Notes: generated by a model not told the origin, from the letters alone. 64,000 nt of DNA from Ramazzottius varieornatus (GCA_001949185.1 BDGG01000005.1:2283249-2347248); one strand, 5' to 3'. Numbered from the stretch's first letter, positions 23,317 through 36,325 are shown. Made by a program: numbers and translations.

Positions 23317-26300
23317 CTAGGAATCACCGTCTTTCATAGGCTCTTGAAGCAAAGTTTTGTCGAGAGAGTTTGAGATTTGCACTAGCAGTTGTCGCATTTC
23401 GTCCATGTTCCCATCCATGTCTTGGAGTCTAAACATACAAAGAAAGATGGGTTACTGTTGAGCTTCCCCTAATCCTCCTTCTTCACCGAAAGTTTATTGC
23501 GAGCGTACCTTTTGCGTAGCTGGAGAAGCTCGTTCCTTTCGGCATTAGCCATGACGACTTCCGGGTCGTCGTTCTCTAAAACTTCGTTGACTTCCGGTGG
23601 CACCGTACTACCAGATATCAACCTTGCGAACTGTAAAGCAGTATATTCGTGTACTCAAAACGGAGTTGGTTCTGCTACAAGCCTGAGTGACTGCATACCC
23701 AAGTCTGGAAGTCAACTTTACGTGTAGGATAGTACCGGTACGCACTGCACGTGTTATGAATCTTCTCCCTAAACCTTGTCGGGAACAATTTTTCCAGACT
23801 CTCGTGCAGGGAAATCTGCATGCGGATCCTTAGGATGACGGCGTTCCTCCGGACACTAGCCATATCTCCGATCGACAGACCCATCTGCAGCACAACCAGC
23901 CCATTAAAGGTTAAAATTGCAACCGAGATGCGGCATGCCTTCGACTGCCAATCGCGTGCAGTTACTCACCAGTAGGTTCACCAGAAGAATCGGCATCATG
24001 ATGAGAAGTGCGCTGTAGAAGATATATCCTAGAACGGGAAACGGGAGCATGCCGTCTATAAGTGGTACCAGGAAGCGTTCGAAAGCTTCCAGGTCTCCTA
24101 GCATGAGCGACGCCACCCTGACTGCAGAGGTAGGGAGCCAGCCGTGAGTCGTTTGGAGCTCATCCGGATCGAGGTCGTTCGGGTCCTACAGACATGACGG
24201 TTGATTAGGGTCTTCAGTCAATAATCTCAGTATCAAAATAGCAGGACGATTACTGAAGCGTCGTAGTAGTCAGGGTCGTCCGGAAAGATGAAGGTGTTGA
24301 ACAGGATAAAAAAGGAAATGGTGAAAGCCGCCATCAGAACGAAAAAGAACAAGGCAACTTGAAGCAAGGTTCTGAAGATCGTGAAAAACATCACAGAATA
24401 GATGCCGAAAGTTCCAAATCTGCATTAAATTTCCCAATCAGGTTATACATTTCCAGCGTCATCGGAGAAAAAAAGAGTGATATACTCACGGTCGAAAAAA
24501 CCGCAGTAAGTTGAACCACGCCAGAAAGACAGCCACTGCGCCGAACTGAAAAGTCAAGTCGCCGACACTCCCATTAAAATTGTCTATGGCCAAACAGACC
24601 ATGAATCCCGTGTTGGACACGAACAGGCTGATTTGAAAGTAGTTGGTCCAGTCCCGAAAATACCCCCAGCCCTGAAGAGAGCAAATCAAAATGTGGACGT
24701 AAGCGTCGTAAGGTAAATTCTAACGCAAACCACATGGATACGAAAATGTAGTCCGCGATGACGTTATGCGCGAGTTGATCGAGTCACAGGTCAGAGAACA
24801 CGCGTGAAGTACCTCGGAAGCTGCGTCTGCCAGTTCTTTTCCCGCAACTACCATTAAAGCGATGACTAGAGGTACAGCCAGCGGTGTTCCTTCAAAGCCA
24901 GGATGTCCAGCTTCCTCGTCCTCTTTTACTACTCGCTTGATCTCGTTCCAGTCAGAGTCGTTCAGAGCATCTGGATGATGTCGGCCCACGTTATCGAGAA
25001 TGATCTTGAACAAGTGTGGACGTAGTTCTCTCTCGACTGAGTAGACCGTCACGAGAGACAGCAAAGTTACGAAGATACTGTTGGAGATAAGGATCAAAGC
25101 CGAACAGTACAAGCCATAGATAATCCTGCGAGAACAGCGATATAAGATCATCATGGAGAAGCAGCCGCACTTCAGTGATATACCATTTTCGCTCCAGCAA
25201 CGTCTTGGTGACAGGATGAAGCAACAAATCCGTTCGTTTCAGTTTGGACATAACCTAAGGATAAACCGATATTGAATTCACGCATGGTTGCTTAACTGAG
25301 TAGGTCGTCAATTCTATTAATTTACAGGGTTCAAGGGTTTACTTTGAACGTCCACATAGGCATGGTCCAAGGTTTATCCTTGTCCATGATCGCAGACACC
25401 TCGGCTTTCTCGAGGAGACTAAAATCGTACGTCGCCTAAAGAAAACAGCACCTTATAATCACGAGGAAGCAAGTAGCAATCTTTTGACAGGATGTCATGT
25501 CTGATCACGAGAACATCTTACGTATGGCTCGCCTGTCTTTTCATCCCGGCGTTTCTTGACGCAGCGATCAAGGCAAACCTAGAAAGCTAATCCCCCTGAA
25601 ACCTTTGGTCACAACAGCCCAGGGATGAGTTCGGGCGTACTTTCATGACATCCGGTAACTGCTGAATCAGACCTAAGGCGATGGTGCCGTATTCGACTGA
25701 GGACATGGAAACAAAATCTTTCCATCGTGCGCTGTTGACAAAGGCCAGGGCGGCACTCTCGTTCTTTTGGCCGATGGCCAGTTCCAGCGCGGTTTTTCCG
25801 GTATTCTCCATCTTGTTGATGGCCCCATTTGCCAACAAGAACGCCACTGCTCGAGCTGAATCCTTGAACGCTGCGTGGTGTAATGCTGTGTACTATAAAA
25901 TAGAATAGTCGGAGAGCCACTTGACGATAGTTTTGCATGTGAAACAATCTGGAAGAAGCAGCGGGGAATCGGTCCTTAGCAGACCATGGGTAACCGCTTC
26001 CTGTTCATTTATTTGTAAATGATACGCCATATGGAGCAAAACATGGCAGGCTAGCTGGTGTCTCCCAGAATTTTCGTGAACTTCAGGATTTAGATTTTCC
26101 TTCTTGATTACCCCTTCTTGATCGACGTTGTTCAGCATGGATCCATGATTGCTGACTATCGTTCCGAGGACAGCTAGAACATACCAGACAGGTAAGCTAT
26201 AAATAAACCGATAAGGCAGTTGGGGACCAGATCTTCCTACCAAGATGATCTTGCGCAGCGGCCAAGTGCAGTGGAGCCTTTCCGAAGTCATCCCTGTTTG

Positions 26301-28621
26301 AATTGAAGTAATCACAAATCTTGCTCTTTACAGACGTCGGGCTGCCGGAACTTCGACTTACGCTACAGCAGAAGCTCCTTTCGAAATCAGATACTCGACA
26401 ATGTCTTGATGTCCATGCGTCGCAGCCAAATGGTAAGCCGTTCGTCCTGTAAGCAAAGACTGGACTTGTTCGACCCCTGCCGGCTGCGTCATCGCGGCGC
26501 TGGTAGGACAAGTGAGTATTTTGTTTCTATCGCCCTGTTTCACGAATGTCTACTATTTGCTTGTGTTTGTAGACTTACCTTGCCAGTCAACGCAGTTGAG
26601 GATATCTGCAGCGTCAGATGTCCGCATGATGACTTCGACGATATCAAAGTGTCCATGTCTACAAGGAGGAGGACGTTTCCAAGTCGATGGAAAAAAACGA
26701 CGCAGCAACAGGTGAGGTAAACCTACTTGGCAGCATAATGCAGCACCGTCTTTTCTTTCCGGTTGCGCACACGAATGTTTGCTCCTAACTGCATGAGACC
26801 TTTGACAGCCATCACGTTGCCGGAGATGGCGGCGTAATGGATGGCTGTGTAGCCTTTGTCGTCTGCGGCGTCTAGGCTGGGTACAAGGTGGGGATTCTAC
26901 CGACAACACATTTCTACCTGGTTTGCTGAAACATGTCCGTAACGTTTACTTACATTTCGCAGAAGTGTCACGAAGATTGTGCATTCAGCAATGTTCTCTC
27001 CGGCTTGGGCTGAATGATGGGCCATCCGACACCAATGGACAGGACCGTGAGCAAACGGATCTGCACCGGCCTTCATCAATACCGTGACGTTCTTCCAAGC
27101 ACCTCGACTGGCGGCTAAATGAAGAGGGGTATGGCCGTCGATATCGAAGACGTCAAGAAGCTCACCCTAGAGCAACAAGGTAAGAGAGATACGGATTCCT
27201 GATGACAAAGGTATCGTTCCAATCAAACTTTCGTGAGACCGGAACTCCAAAAACTTGACGTACCCGTTTGCAAGTATCCTCATCGAGGGTGTATCCGGAC
27301 GAGATACTACGTAGCGTTTTCCGAAAAGGTGTCATAGGCACTTCGGCTTCTTCTTCCATGAGTTCTCGGTGCACCGTACGAACTTTTTTAACGAGGAAGT
27401 CCATTAGCGCAGGCAAGTCCAGCAAGGCAGCTTTGTGTAATGGCATCGATCCGTCAGTGTCTACCAGCTCCGGGTCCGTCAAAGTCCTTCTAAATCCCAC
27501 AGGACTCATGTCAGCCATCAGCTTCAAAATCACCAATGATCCCTGGCTGCAGGCTGTGTGGACCGGCGTTGATTGTAATCCTTGTGTTTGTTTACAATCA
27601 ACTGCAGCGCCATGTTGGAGAAGCAGTCTTGCGCTTTCCATCTGATGACGCTGTACGGCCCAGTGTAATGGTGTCGAACCTTGTTTGTCCGTAATCGCCA
27701 CCAGATTAACGTTATCTGAAGCGTTCATAAAAGTCAGTCTTTGATTGAAAAGACGGATGATTGGGTTCTTACTGTAGGGATTGACTTGGGTTAGTAAGAA
27801 GGTTAGCACTTCCAAGGAGCCGTACTCCGCTGCTACGTGAATTGGTGTCAGCCCGTAAAAACTATTTTGCGTAGCCAGAGGGTCAGCTCGACGTTTGATC
27901 AGAAGGGTAGCAGCTGTTAGATTGTTGACTTCAGCAGCGATATGGAGCGGTCTTCTGCCCATCGTGCTCCCATCGAGCTCTTCCACTTTGCAGTCCGGAT
28001 GAGACAGTAGATCCTAACAGCGAATTTCAGAGCTAAATTTGAAGACTCCTCCCAAACAGATCAACGGAGTTCTTCGAAGAAATTTTTGAACGCTCGAAAA
28101 CTTTTTTTGCAGAAGTAAGAAACCCGGAAGCTCGGCAAACAATCTCGACAAGCTTGCTTCCTGAAGTGCCGCACACTTCCAGTTTGTAATACCGAAAACG
28201 TGCGCCACCTGTAAGAGCAGTCTTGTCGAGTCTGTTTGCCGAGCTCTCGTGTTACTTGTAGGAGGGGTGTATTTCCGGTGCGAATGGCGTCGTGTATAGA
28301 ACCAGGTTTCATGGACTTCCGCCTCATCTGAATCACAGGTCCTGGTGAAATAACCACTTGGCTGTCGACGTCGTCTTCCATTGACATGAACCCTTCGTTG
28401 ATTCCACCCAGCCCAAATGCGCGGCTGGGAATGCTGCCGTTCTCGGTTTCCACACTGAGCATGTCCTGGCGACCCATGAGCTTCTTCAGGTAGCTGCTTT
28501 GTGCAGCGAGAGGCATGCTTTTTCGGCGTCCCATGTTGGGGATTGTCCCGGGTATCGCGCTTTTCCGCCGCGAATAAATTTGCTCCGGGTCGCTGACCAT
28601 CTTACCGACGTCACTCTTCAT
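23317..28621 (-). CDS. TRPA-family cation channel
   Basis: Plasma-membrane non-selective cation channel of the TRPA group (chemical/thermal/mechanical sensing). Exons in order: 28256-28621, 27773-28013, 27264-27715, 26954-27166, 26727-26896, 26579-26658, 26362-26476, 26241-26293, 26112-26173, 25641-25892, 25522-25578, 25343-25435, 25184-25254, 24813-25125, 24490-24671, 24254-24419, 23970-24185, 23699-23884, 23509-23630, 23317-23428; about 1173 residues in perfect phase. A 120-residue N-terminal leader with three RRKS sites precedes a long ankyrin array (RRPLHIAAE, GLTPIHVAAEYG, GSTPLHWAVQ, GHTPLHLAA, GYTAIHYAA and others). Six membrane helices follow, with pore segment SLMLGDLEAFERFLVPL and the S6 exit PILLVNLLMGLSIGDMASVRRNA, close to the TRPA consensus. 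A coiled C-terminus ends near residue 1173. The exon starting 26476 uses an inferred acceptor. Confidence 0.95.
28128..28247. repeat. Palindromic MITE copy (A arms), TRPA intron 1
   Basis: Left CTCGGCAAACAATCTCGACA, right TTGTCGAGTCTGTTTGCCGA then GCTC; cores AAGTGCCGCACAC and GTGCGCCACCTG. Confidence 0.88.
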
Positions 28622-29323
28622 CGTGCAGCTGTGTTAGTAGTCTTGGTCAGATCCAGGGAGGTCAAAACAAAGCATCCTCTAAATTTGCCCGTTCAAAAGT
28701 TTCGCGTATCGACGACTGAAATTATTTGTCAGGTTTGAGATCGCAGTGCATTCGCACTACGAATTTTAGGCTGACTATCTTGCAAGGAACCGCTTATCTT
28801 TGCGAGAAGATAGCTTGGACCCTGTTTGCGGCCTTATCGAAAACTGGGCAAACAAAGAGGTCATAAATCACTACCCAAGACCTATTCATTCCATGACTTT
28901 GCAAAGCATGGTGCCTATCGCGGAAACCACAACAATGTCGCAGAGTGCTAGTTCTTTGAATCATTCCCCTCGCTGTAGAACTAGAAGGTATTTGCTGACG
29001 CACGTAAGGTCTGACAGCCGACAAACTAACCCAATCCATCAAACCAATGGAATGCGATACGGAATACAGTACCGCAGCTGAATGCCCCCAACAGGAAAGA
29101 TCTAGTAGTTGAAAACTTGACCAATGTACAAAAGACCTGTAAAAAGAAGGTATTATGGGTCGTCCTCGAATGTGCGCGCTGCCTAGCTATTAATATGTCA
29201 AATCCCACTTGACACTGACTGTGACATAATCTCCAAAACTGACTAGCTAATTCTTGAATTTCTGTTGTTGAACAGGGATAGAAACAATGCCACAGATGAG
29301 ACCAAGGAACTGTGTGAGATCAT
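28622..29323. other. Intergenic region between TRPA and eIF4E-like genes
   Basis: Upstream of TRPA and downstream of the eIF4E-like gene, both on the minus strand. The open frame at about 28800-29081 (+) has no recognisable domain. I see nothing I can support. Confidence 0.4.
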
Positions 29324-31841
29324 TCAGACAGAGAATGACGCTGACTTTCGCCTCGTCGCAAGAATCCGTAGAATTTCCTTGTGTTCATGCAGCGGCTTGG
29401 CGTAGCGGTTACCTTTCTGATGGACCTCCCTGTGCGAGCAATAGTCGAAGTAGAAATTTTCGCGAAGGTCAAGAAGCTCCGCTAGGCGAACTCCAACCGC
29501 GGTTACCGGTTCCGGGTCGTTACAGCCCATCCACACTTGCACTCTGTATTCATCCCCGCGGTTACAAAAGTAACACCCGTTGACCATCTCGTTGTGGTCG
29601 CCGAACTGTTCTCCCACCAAGGCCATCAGGATTTCCTTCCAGAAAAAGTCGACGACTGGCGAGACAGTGTTGCCTCTTGGCACTGGTAAGTTGAATCGCC
29701 ATAGACCGCCTGCAGAAAAAATCCAGAATCAAAATTCGCTGCGCACTTGATGAAAGTAATGGTAGATTGGAAATACGAAGAGCTACTATTTCGGACTCCG
29801 CACGTTACTTGCAGATGTTGCTGTTTGTTATCCTCCGTTGTTTTTGAAAATCCGACGCCATTTGGTGTGTAAGAATTTTCTATGCACAGTATTTGACCTC
29901 GGCTAAGGTTTCTAGAACGCTCCGTTTCTTTTTCCACCGGTAACAACAAGGACCATTTTGCCCGACGAAAGTCTCACGTACCATTTGTGTTCTTGGGATC
30001 TTCCCAAGCAGCGCCAATCACAGGCCACTCTTTAAATTTTTCCTTTCCACCACGGAAGAACATGTAGTCTTGCATCTTCCCTGTTTCCGAGGCTTTAGGC
30101 GTCGTGTGGTACCCGTGGAAGAACCCTTCAACTGTATCGAAGACTCCTACGGGCTGCATACCCGAGTTCCAGTCCGAACCCTTCTTTTTCGTCGTTTGGT
30201 TCATGTGATACATGGTCCACGGAGTCTCCAGAAGGTGGACGTCTGGTTCGGTCTTTTGAGGAGAAGCTTCCTGTAGTATTTCCGGTGTTGCATGATCGGT
30301 CGATGAATGATCGGGTTCCACAACCATTTCCTTGACAGGCTCGGGTTCTTTTACCTCATCAGATACGAGGCTTTCTTCTGCAAGAAAGACAAAAGTTGGT
30401 TCTTGTTACCCGCTTCTTGCACAGCACAAACCAAACCCGAAGTTTTCCAACATCTACACAGGGTTTTTCCCTTACGTTGAGCTTTTGCTATAGGCGAAGA
30501 ACTACTGGCTTCCCGGAGAGAGTCGATATCTTCCGTTTCTTCTACGATATTTAGTTCTGGAATAGGTGGAGGAGTTGGCTGTGACTGAGCCTGGCTTTCG
30601 ATAGGTGTGGAAGGCACATTATGTCCCGGTGGATTCTCGTTGTTTCTCTTCTTGGCTTGCGGTTCGTAGGATGGTGGCGAATCCATCATTGGTTTGCTCG
30701 GTCTTCTCGACTTCCGGTCTTTGTTCTGTCTTACTGCATCAGCACTATTTTGTGGGAACTTGTTCCTCCCATTCGAGTTCTGTACTCTCATATTCTGAGA
30801 CCCAGTGTTCGGTTTTGAATTTCGGCCTTTCTGTTCCGACCGATGGCCTCTAAACTGCAGACCAGTTGGTATCAGATGCGCAGGGACATCACCCAGAAGT
30901 GAAGTGCCAGAATGTAAATTTAACGGTGACAGCACACTGGGCGATTGTCCACCGTTGAAAGGTGGTGCTCGAATCTGCTGGGCCTCGTTGTAGTTTTGCT
31001 GGTGCGGAGGTTTATGGTGGTTTCCGGTTGACGGACGTTTCGCACTCACTACGGGCTCTTCTACAGGTTCGGTGATGTCGACGGAACCGAAGACATCGGC
31101 CTTCAGTCCATCGGGTACTTCGATCAAACCAGGTTTCAGCACAGAGGCCCAGCTTGAATGACTTCTGGACGTTTGACTTCCGGACGGGGTGGAACGCCCT
31201 CCAGATGGGGTGGATGGTCTCTCTGGAAGAGCTTGTCGTGATCCTTCCGGGTCGGAAAGTAACCCAGGCTGACTCGGCTTTACCACAGGTTTTGCTGAAG
31301 TGGTACTCGCGGCTGCGGGGTTGGAGCTGGTAGAGTTGATCCTAAGATCGCTCAAGCTACTTTTCCGCGACATCGAGTTGGTCCATTCCCTCGTCTGATA
31401 TCTCTGTGGTGTGGATCTTCCGACGTTATTTTGTGATTGAAGATGAATGTTGTAGTGACCACCAGTATGCTTGTTGGAATTTCCACGGACACCATAAGTC
31501 GAGATGGGCCGGGAAGAAGCCGGGTTGTTGAGCTGTACGCTGGTGTTGTTGGAGGGAGTGGCATTCGTACCGCTGGTGCTTGCCGCTGCTTCTTCGGGAA
31601 TGGAAGGTGTGCTTCTTGGTGTTGGGATTAGGTTGGATTTGGTCGGTACTTGTGGCGGTACATCTCGGTTCTGGCCCTTGTTGATTCGCTTCTTACGAGT
31701 TTTCTGAATGAACGGACCTTCTTCGCTGGAGGACGATGGCTTGGGTGTAGTGTTCTCGGACGAAGGCGAGGATTTGAGGTTGGATGGTTTCGAGTTTCCG
31801 AGTGAAACAGATGTCTTGTTCAGAGTGGCGGTGACAGACAT
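29324..31841 (-). CDS. eIF4E-family cap-binding protein with long N-terminal extension
   Basis: Exons: 30476-31841, 29982-30377, 29324-29709; 715 residues in phase. The C-terminal third is an eIF4E fold: LETPWTMYHM, SDWNSGM (first cap-stacking Trp), VGVFDTVEGFFHGY, AAWEDPKNTNGGLW (second cap-stacking Trp plus the Glu), then a region matching the helix/strand pattern GEQFGDHNEMVNGC and DEYRVQVW. The usual dorsal Trp that binds 4E-BP/eIF4G (in TVxDFW) is Phe here. The N-terminal 470 or so residues are low-complexity, rich in Ser, Pro, Asn and Gln, with RKKRINKGQN near residue 50; canonical eIF4E is about 215 residues. Cap binding looks retained; normal eIF4G recruitment is doubtful. It may be a class II/III eIF4E or 4EHP-type translational repressor. 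Confidence 0.88.
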
Positions 31842-33128
31842 CTGAGAAACTTGATATACTGTAGAGGGCGAAACTAGTGATGGACTATTGGACAGTGCAC
31901 AGAAGGTAAGAGACGGCTCGTCTACGGTAATCGGTGCTGGGTGGTTACTACTCGGATTGACTGTAGAATGGTCGTTTAGGAAGGTTCACTTCATCGCAAA
32001 TGAAACAAGCGATGGTTATAAACAACGTCCTCTAGTGAATTAGTCCCTTTTGTCTCTGATATCTGTGAAAACTTTTCACGCACAGAAAGATGTACGATTC
32101 GCTTCCCAACAGGTATGAAGTTTTTCACAGGACAATTTTCATTTAACTTTTCCTGAGCGGAAGTCGTGGACGTGTCACCGGAAACGGTACAAGGACGAGC
32201 GTTACCATAGGTACCAGCATAACAAATGGTGCCGGGACGGCTGAATGGTCCGTTGACGACCGTGGCGCCCCCTCGAGCCTCGCCACCTGTTGTTATCACA
32301 GTGTCATGTTGCTTGACGTAGGTAAAGGCGTGTGATGTTTTTTCTCACTTGTTGTCTAGTACAGGTGTCGAGGCGGAAGAGACTTGGACCTTCGCGTACC
32401 GACTACCGAGTACCAGGCAGTACGTGCTGCAGGGTAGCGAACTTCAAGTTGCTACCACAGTGCAGGTTCTGTTGTCGCTGGGCACACCCGTGTGCGTACA
32501 CTGAACAAAATGATTGAGACCATTATTGATACATCGAATCGACGTCCCGGAAGCGAGTAAGCGGGTAGAGTTTGGGTCGGAGAGGAATTTTTGGTCTTCG
32601 TGGAAGCATTTCCGTGAATTGTTGCTTTAATGCCCGTAGAAACCTGACTACCCTTCTGAACCTGGACCGCGGCACGCTTTCCAATTCGTTAAACACCTGC
32701 CCAAACAGAGTCAATCTATCCTGTTCAGCTTACTTCGATGATCAATATACGTCGATCCGGCATCAAAACGGCTAAGAGCACGAAGAGTGTTTGAAATACA
32801 GTTTGGAGTGGATTTTGCTTTCCTCGTTAATCAACCTACTTTGTGTTACGTCTGTCGAATCTTAATTAGGTTAGCACGCAATATCGATTACTTGATGTTC
32901 TGTAGATGCAGTTTAGGCGTCCCAAGTCAGGGATTAACCCACGTCATTTCCTCCACAGCTTAATCGACCTTGCCGAAAAGGCCAGCTCCTCAAGGGCGTT
33001 CCCGGAATATGCCAGATTGCGTTAAACTAAAGGCTTCTCACTGGATGGATGGCTCTTGCACGGCATCCATTACTTCTTATGCATGTCGACTCTTTTTTCT
33101 TATCCTTTCTTTCCGGTACTTATCTCGG
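31842..33128. other. Upstream region of the eIF4E-like gene
   Basis: No coding unit I can support. The minus frame at 31991-32299 has no known motif and no start-codon context I trust. Leader exons of the eIF4E-like gene could lie here. Confidence 0.35.
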
Positions 33129-33329
33129 ACGTCGGCAAATGAAAAATAATCTATTCACTCAGATCGTATCTTAGTGGCGCACGCTATCAGCCAGTACCAA
33201 CGGTAACATGCGCCACTTGGAAAAATTCGGCAGGATCGTTATTTTAGGTGGCGCACGCTCTCGACCAATAACAACGACATTGTGCGCCACTTAAGTTAAC
33301 GATCTGGGTGAAATTATTCGCCGACGTTC
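33129..33329. repeat. Palindromic MITE, dimer (B arms)
   Basis: Outer B arms ACGTCGGCAAATG and GGGTGAAATTATTCGCCGAC enclose two full hairpin units: AGTGGCGCACGC with TGCGCCACTTGG, then GGTGGCGCACGC with TGTGCGCCACTTAA. Best example of the tandem form. Confidence 0.88.
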
Positions 33330-33951
33330 CATCTTGGGCCGGATCAAGGCCAGCCCCTACACTATGAATATCGAGCAAAGCTATAATATTTTTAGACGAT
33401 ATTTGTATTTAATAAAAACTTCTAGAAATTTATCAACGAGCGTATGAGGTTTAACATGTGGGGGAATGATGATCTCTGGTAATGGCGGTAGATAAATTAT
33501 GAAATTCCTCTCCGTTTCAAGAAACGATCGATGACTTCCAGTTCTTTGATTCAAAGTACCGCGAACGAAAATACATGGCTTTAGACGGAAGAACGGTGCG
33601 AGAAAAGCGGGGCTGTTTCTTGTTTCTTCGATAACGGGGAAAGCAGGTGGGATAGTCATATTCTGCAACAAAAAGGACATTGCGAGAGACGATTGAGTGG
33701 ATCTATTCGATGGGAATGGCGTGGCGTGACGTGACGTGACAAGCAGCTGACGTTGATGCTTAGGTTGACATTGTAGAGAACGCTTGAATTGTCTCCTTAC
33801 GTAGACGATGACATTGTGACCCGCGTGTTGTTTCTGTTCGTTTCTTCGGGCTGGTAAATACATACGGACAGGCAAACAGCTGTTGGCCGTGCTTCTTTTT
33901 TCTTCAGGGTAGAAATCTGGGAGTTGAATTTGCACGAAAGTGTGATGACCT

Positions 33952-36325
33952 TTACTCGCCTTGAGGTGAAGGCTTGTTGCTTCCGGCAAACATCGGGTTG
34001 ACCACTTCGATCTCGCCAGCTGGAGCCAAGCCTGGGCATTCGTAGACAGTGTAGTCTCCGTAGTCTTCGTTGTCGCCATCGTCGTCTTCGCTGTCGTAGT
34101 CGCTGTGGTCGCCACTTCGAGGTGTGGCCGTGCTGCTATCGGCACTGCTGGGGTTGTGCTCGACCGAGGACATGATCTGGCGCTTCTGATGCTGGTAGTG
34201 GTAGGTCTCGGCAGACTTGGCCAAGGATCGGTCGCCGCTCAGGTCGAGGAAGGACGGCTTGATGGGACCCGGTCCCGTCACGCCATATGCTGGCTCTTCA
34301 GCGTCATCCACCAAGGTTCGCTTGCGCCCACGACGGTAGAACAACGCTGCGCAGATACAGGCGAACATGGTGCAGCCTGTGACCGCGAATGCGATGGGGA
34401 GTACGACACCAGAGTCCGTAGCAGTGCCTTGGGAGGAAAGTGTCTCAGCCGGTGCACGCTTCTCGCCGGTTGTTTTCAGGACGAAGCCGTACTCGGGTGA
34501 GGGTACATAACTCATTTCGGGCACCATATTGAGATGGGAAACCTGCAGAGTGTTGTCGTTGTGGGCGACTAAGTGAGCTTCGGTGTCGCCCGAAGGAAGG
34601 GGAAAAGGTGCGGCTGGTACGGCGAATACTTGTGATGAGGTGGCGGATGGTGTCATGGATGGAGTATCCGGCTGGACCTCCGCTGTGCCCTTTGCTTTGT
34701 CAGCAGGAGCCTCGTTGCGCACCTGGGCATTTTCCGATGCCTGGAATGGCGAAGAGAAAGATTAATGGCGTGTTAGCGGAATAGCTAAAGAAGTCAACCT
34801 TGCTCTGTGACGTCTGCTCAGAGCGAGTTACGCAAACTCCGACCAGATCGTTCCTCAAGTGGCGCTCCTTTGTAGCCAGTATTACTGAAAACTTGCGCAG
34901 CTTGGACAAACTCTACAAATCTTTCTTCCACCTGGCGCGTACTTTCAGCCTGTAACACTCTCATTGTGCACCACTTAGGAAAAACAATCTTGGGAGTTTG
35001 TTTGCCGAGCTCCCAAATTTTTTCAGTAGACGACTGAAGGCTTGAACCTGGATGGATCCAAGCTCAAGGTGAAGAATCTGTGCCCTTGAACCAGGTGATT
35101 AGGTTTTTTTAGCGCTTCGGTCGGAAATGACTGACGGGGGTGATGACTGGTCAAAATAGGGACAGGTAATTTCCTGGAAGAAACGTGCCATATGGCCCGT
35201 CGGGCTCCACGTATCGTCCATTTCAGCAACTGTATTGACTGTTGTCGAAGAACTGGAGATTAGCGGTTATTTGGTGTGGTCCCTGACGTCAGGCTTGTTT
35301 GCATGTAAAACAGGCTAAATAAAGTGTCAATACCGTATGTCGAGGCTGCCATTCGATCTCGACATGGTCTTTCCGTTTCATCGATTTTGACGTGCAGCCG
35401 CTCCCCCTTTTTCACTAACTACTAATTTATACGACCTTGCAACCTTCATCCCCAGTGCAACAAGCTAGTAATCGCCCGTCAAAACCTCCCTAATCATGAC
35501 CACAAAAATAAAAAGAACTAATACCTGTTGTTCCGTATCCTCCGAAGGTTCCTCATCATTTTCGCCTTCCCCATCACTAACGGTCTCGATCACCGTACCG
35601 GAAAAGTCGGGGAAAGCCAGTTGTTGAGTGAAATCGATTTCCTTTTCCCCATCCTCTTCAGGCAAAATTACCATAGTCTCATCTTCTTCACTGTCCTCCA
35701 TCGGGAAATTCTGCTCGTTCTCCTCAATGATCTTTTCGTTGTTTTCTTCTTCCTTCAGCACCGGCGTAGGTTGAGGCATCGCAGCAGGCTTCAGGGCCGA
35801 CTTCGACCCATCTTCCTTGTCAGCATAGTTCAAATACAGAGGTGTCTCGTCGCTGATGGTCGCCACATGAACTTTTCTCTTCGGTATCTTGATCAAGACT
35901 TTTGGTTCGGACTTCTTTTCAACCGGCGCAGGTGTTGTCGGCTTGGAGAACTTGAAGGGACCGGCACCTCCGTTGTTGGTAGCATCAGGTCCAAGTGTGG
36001 AGAACTTGGCTACCGGAAGTTCCATATCGACATTACCGAAATCGATATTGCTCGATGGTTCGCCGCCGATAAGTTCTCTCAGCTTCGCAAGGTCTTCGTA
36101 GGTTAACGATGGTGCAGCTTCATCGTAGCTCGGTTGGTCGTTGTAGGTTTGATCAGCCCCTCGATCATCTCCCCACGCTTCCTGTCCTTGGTACAAGGGC
36201 GATTGGTAGTCGGTGTCATCGTTGAGGTCTGCGTATTGTCCTTGGGACAGGTAGTTGATTGGCCAGCTTGACACAAGCGACAAGCTGACGAGGAGAGTTG
36301 CGACGAAGAGGACGTTGAAGCTCAT
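33952..36325 (-). CDS. NPDC1: NPDC1-family single-pass membrane protein
   Basis: Neural proliferation, differentiation and control protein 1 family (C. elegans CAB-1 relatives), neuronal type I membrane proteins. Exons 35525-36325 and 33952-34740 join in phase 0 for 529 residues. The N-terminus MSFNVLFVATLLVSLSLVSS is a signal peptide. A long acidic, disordered ectodomain (EEENNEKIIEENEQ, EEDETMVILPEEDGEKEID) leads to the membrane helix VVLPIAFAVTGCTMFACICA, followed by RRGRKR. The cytoplasmic tail ends with the family signature GDYTVYECPGLAPAGEIEVV then NPMF. Vertebrate NPDC1 is about 325 residues, so the ectodomain is expanded here. The 784-bp intron holds a dimeric palindromic repeat. Confidence 0.93.
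34814..35014. repeat. Palindromic MITE, dimer (A arms), NPDC1 intron
   Basis: Left GAGTTACGCAAACTCCGACC, right GGGAGTTTGTTTGCCGAGCT then CCC; four core half-sites (AAGTGGCGCTC, TTGCGCAGCTTGG, CCTGGCGCGTAC, GTGCACCACTTAGG). Confidence 0.82.

Noticed and set aside
31991-32299. A 102-codon minus-strand frame upstream of the eIF4E-like gene
   Set aside because: No motif, no linkable splice sites in phase with the known first exon; left as unexplained sequence.
33381-34145. A 254-codon minus-strand frame overlapping the NPDC1 last exon
   Set aside because: It is an out-of-frame reading of the NPDC1 acidic/Thr-coding region and its 3' flank.
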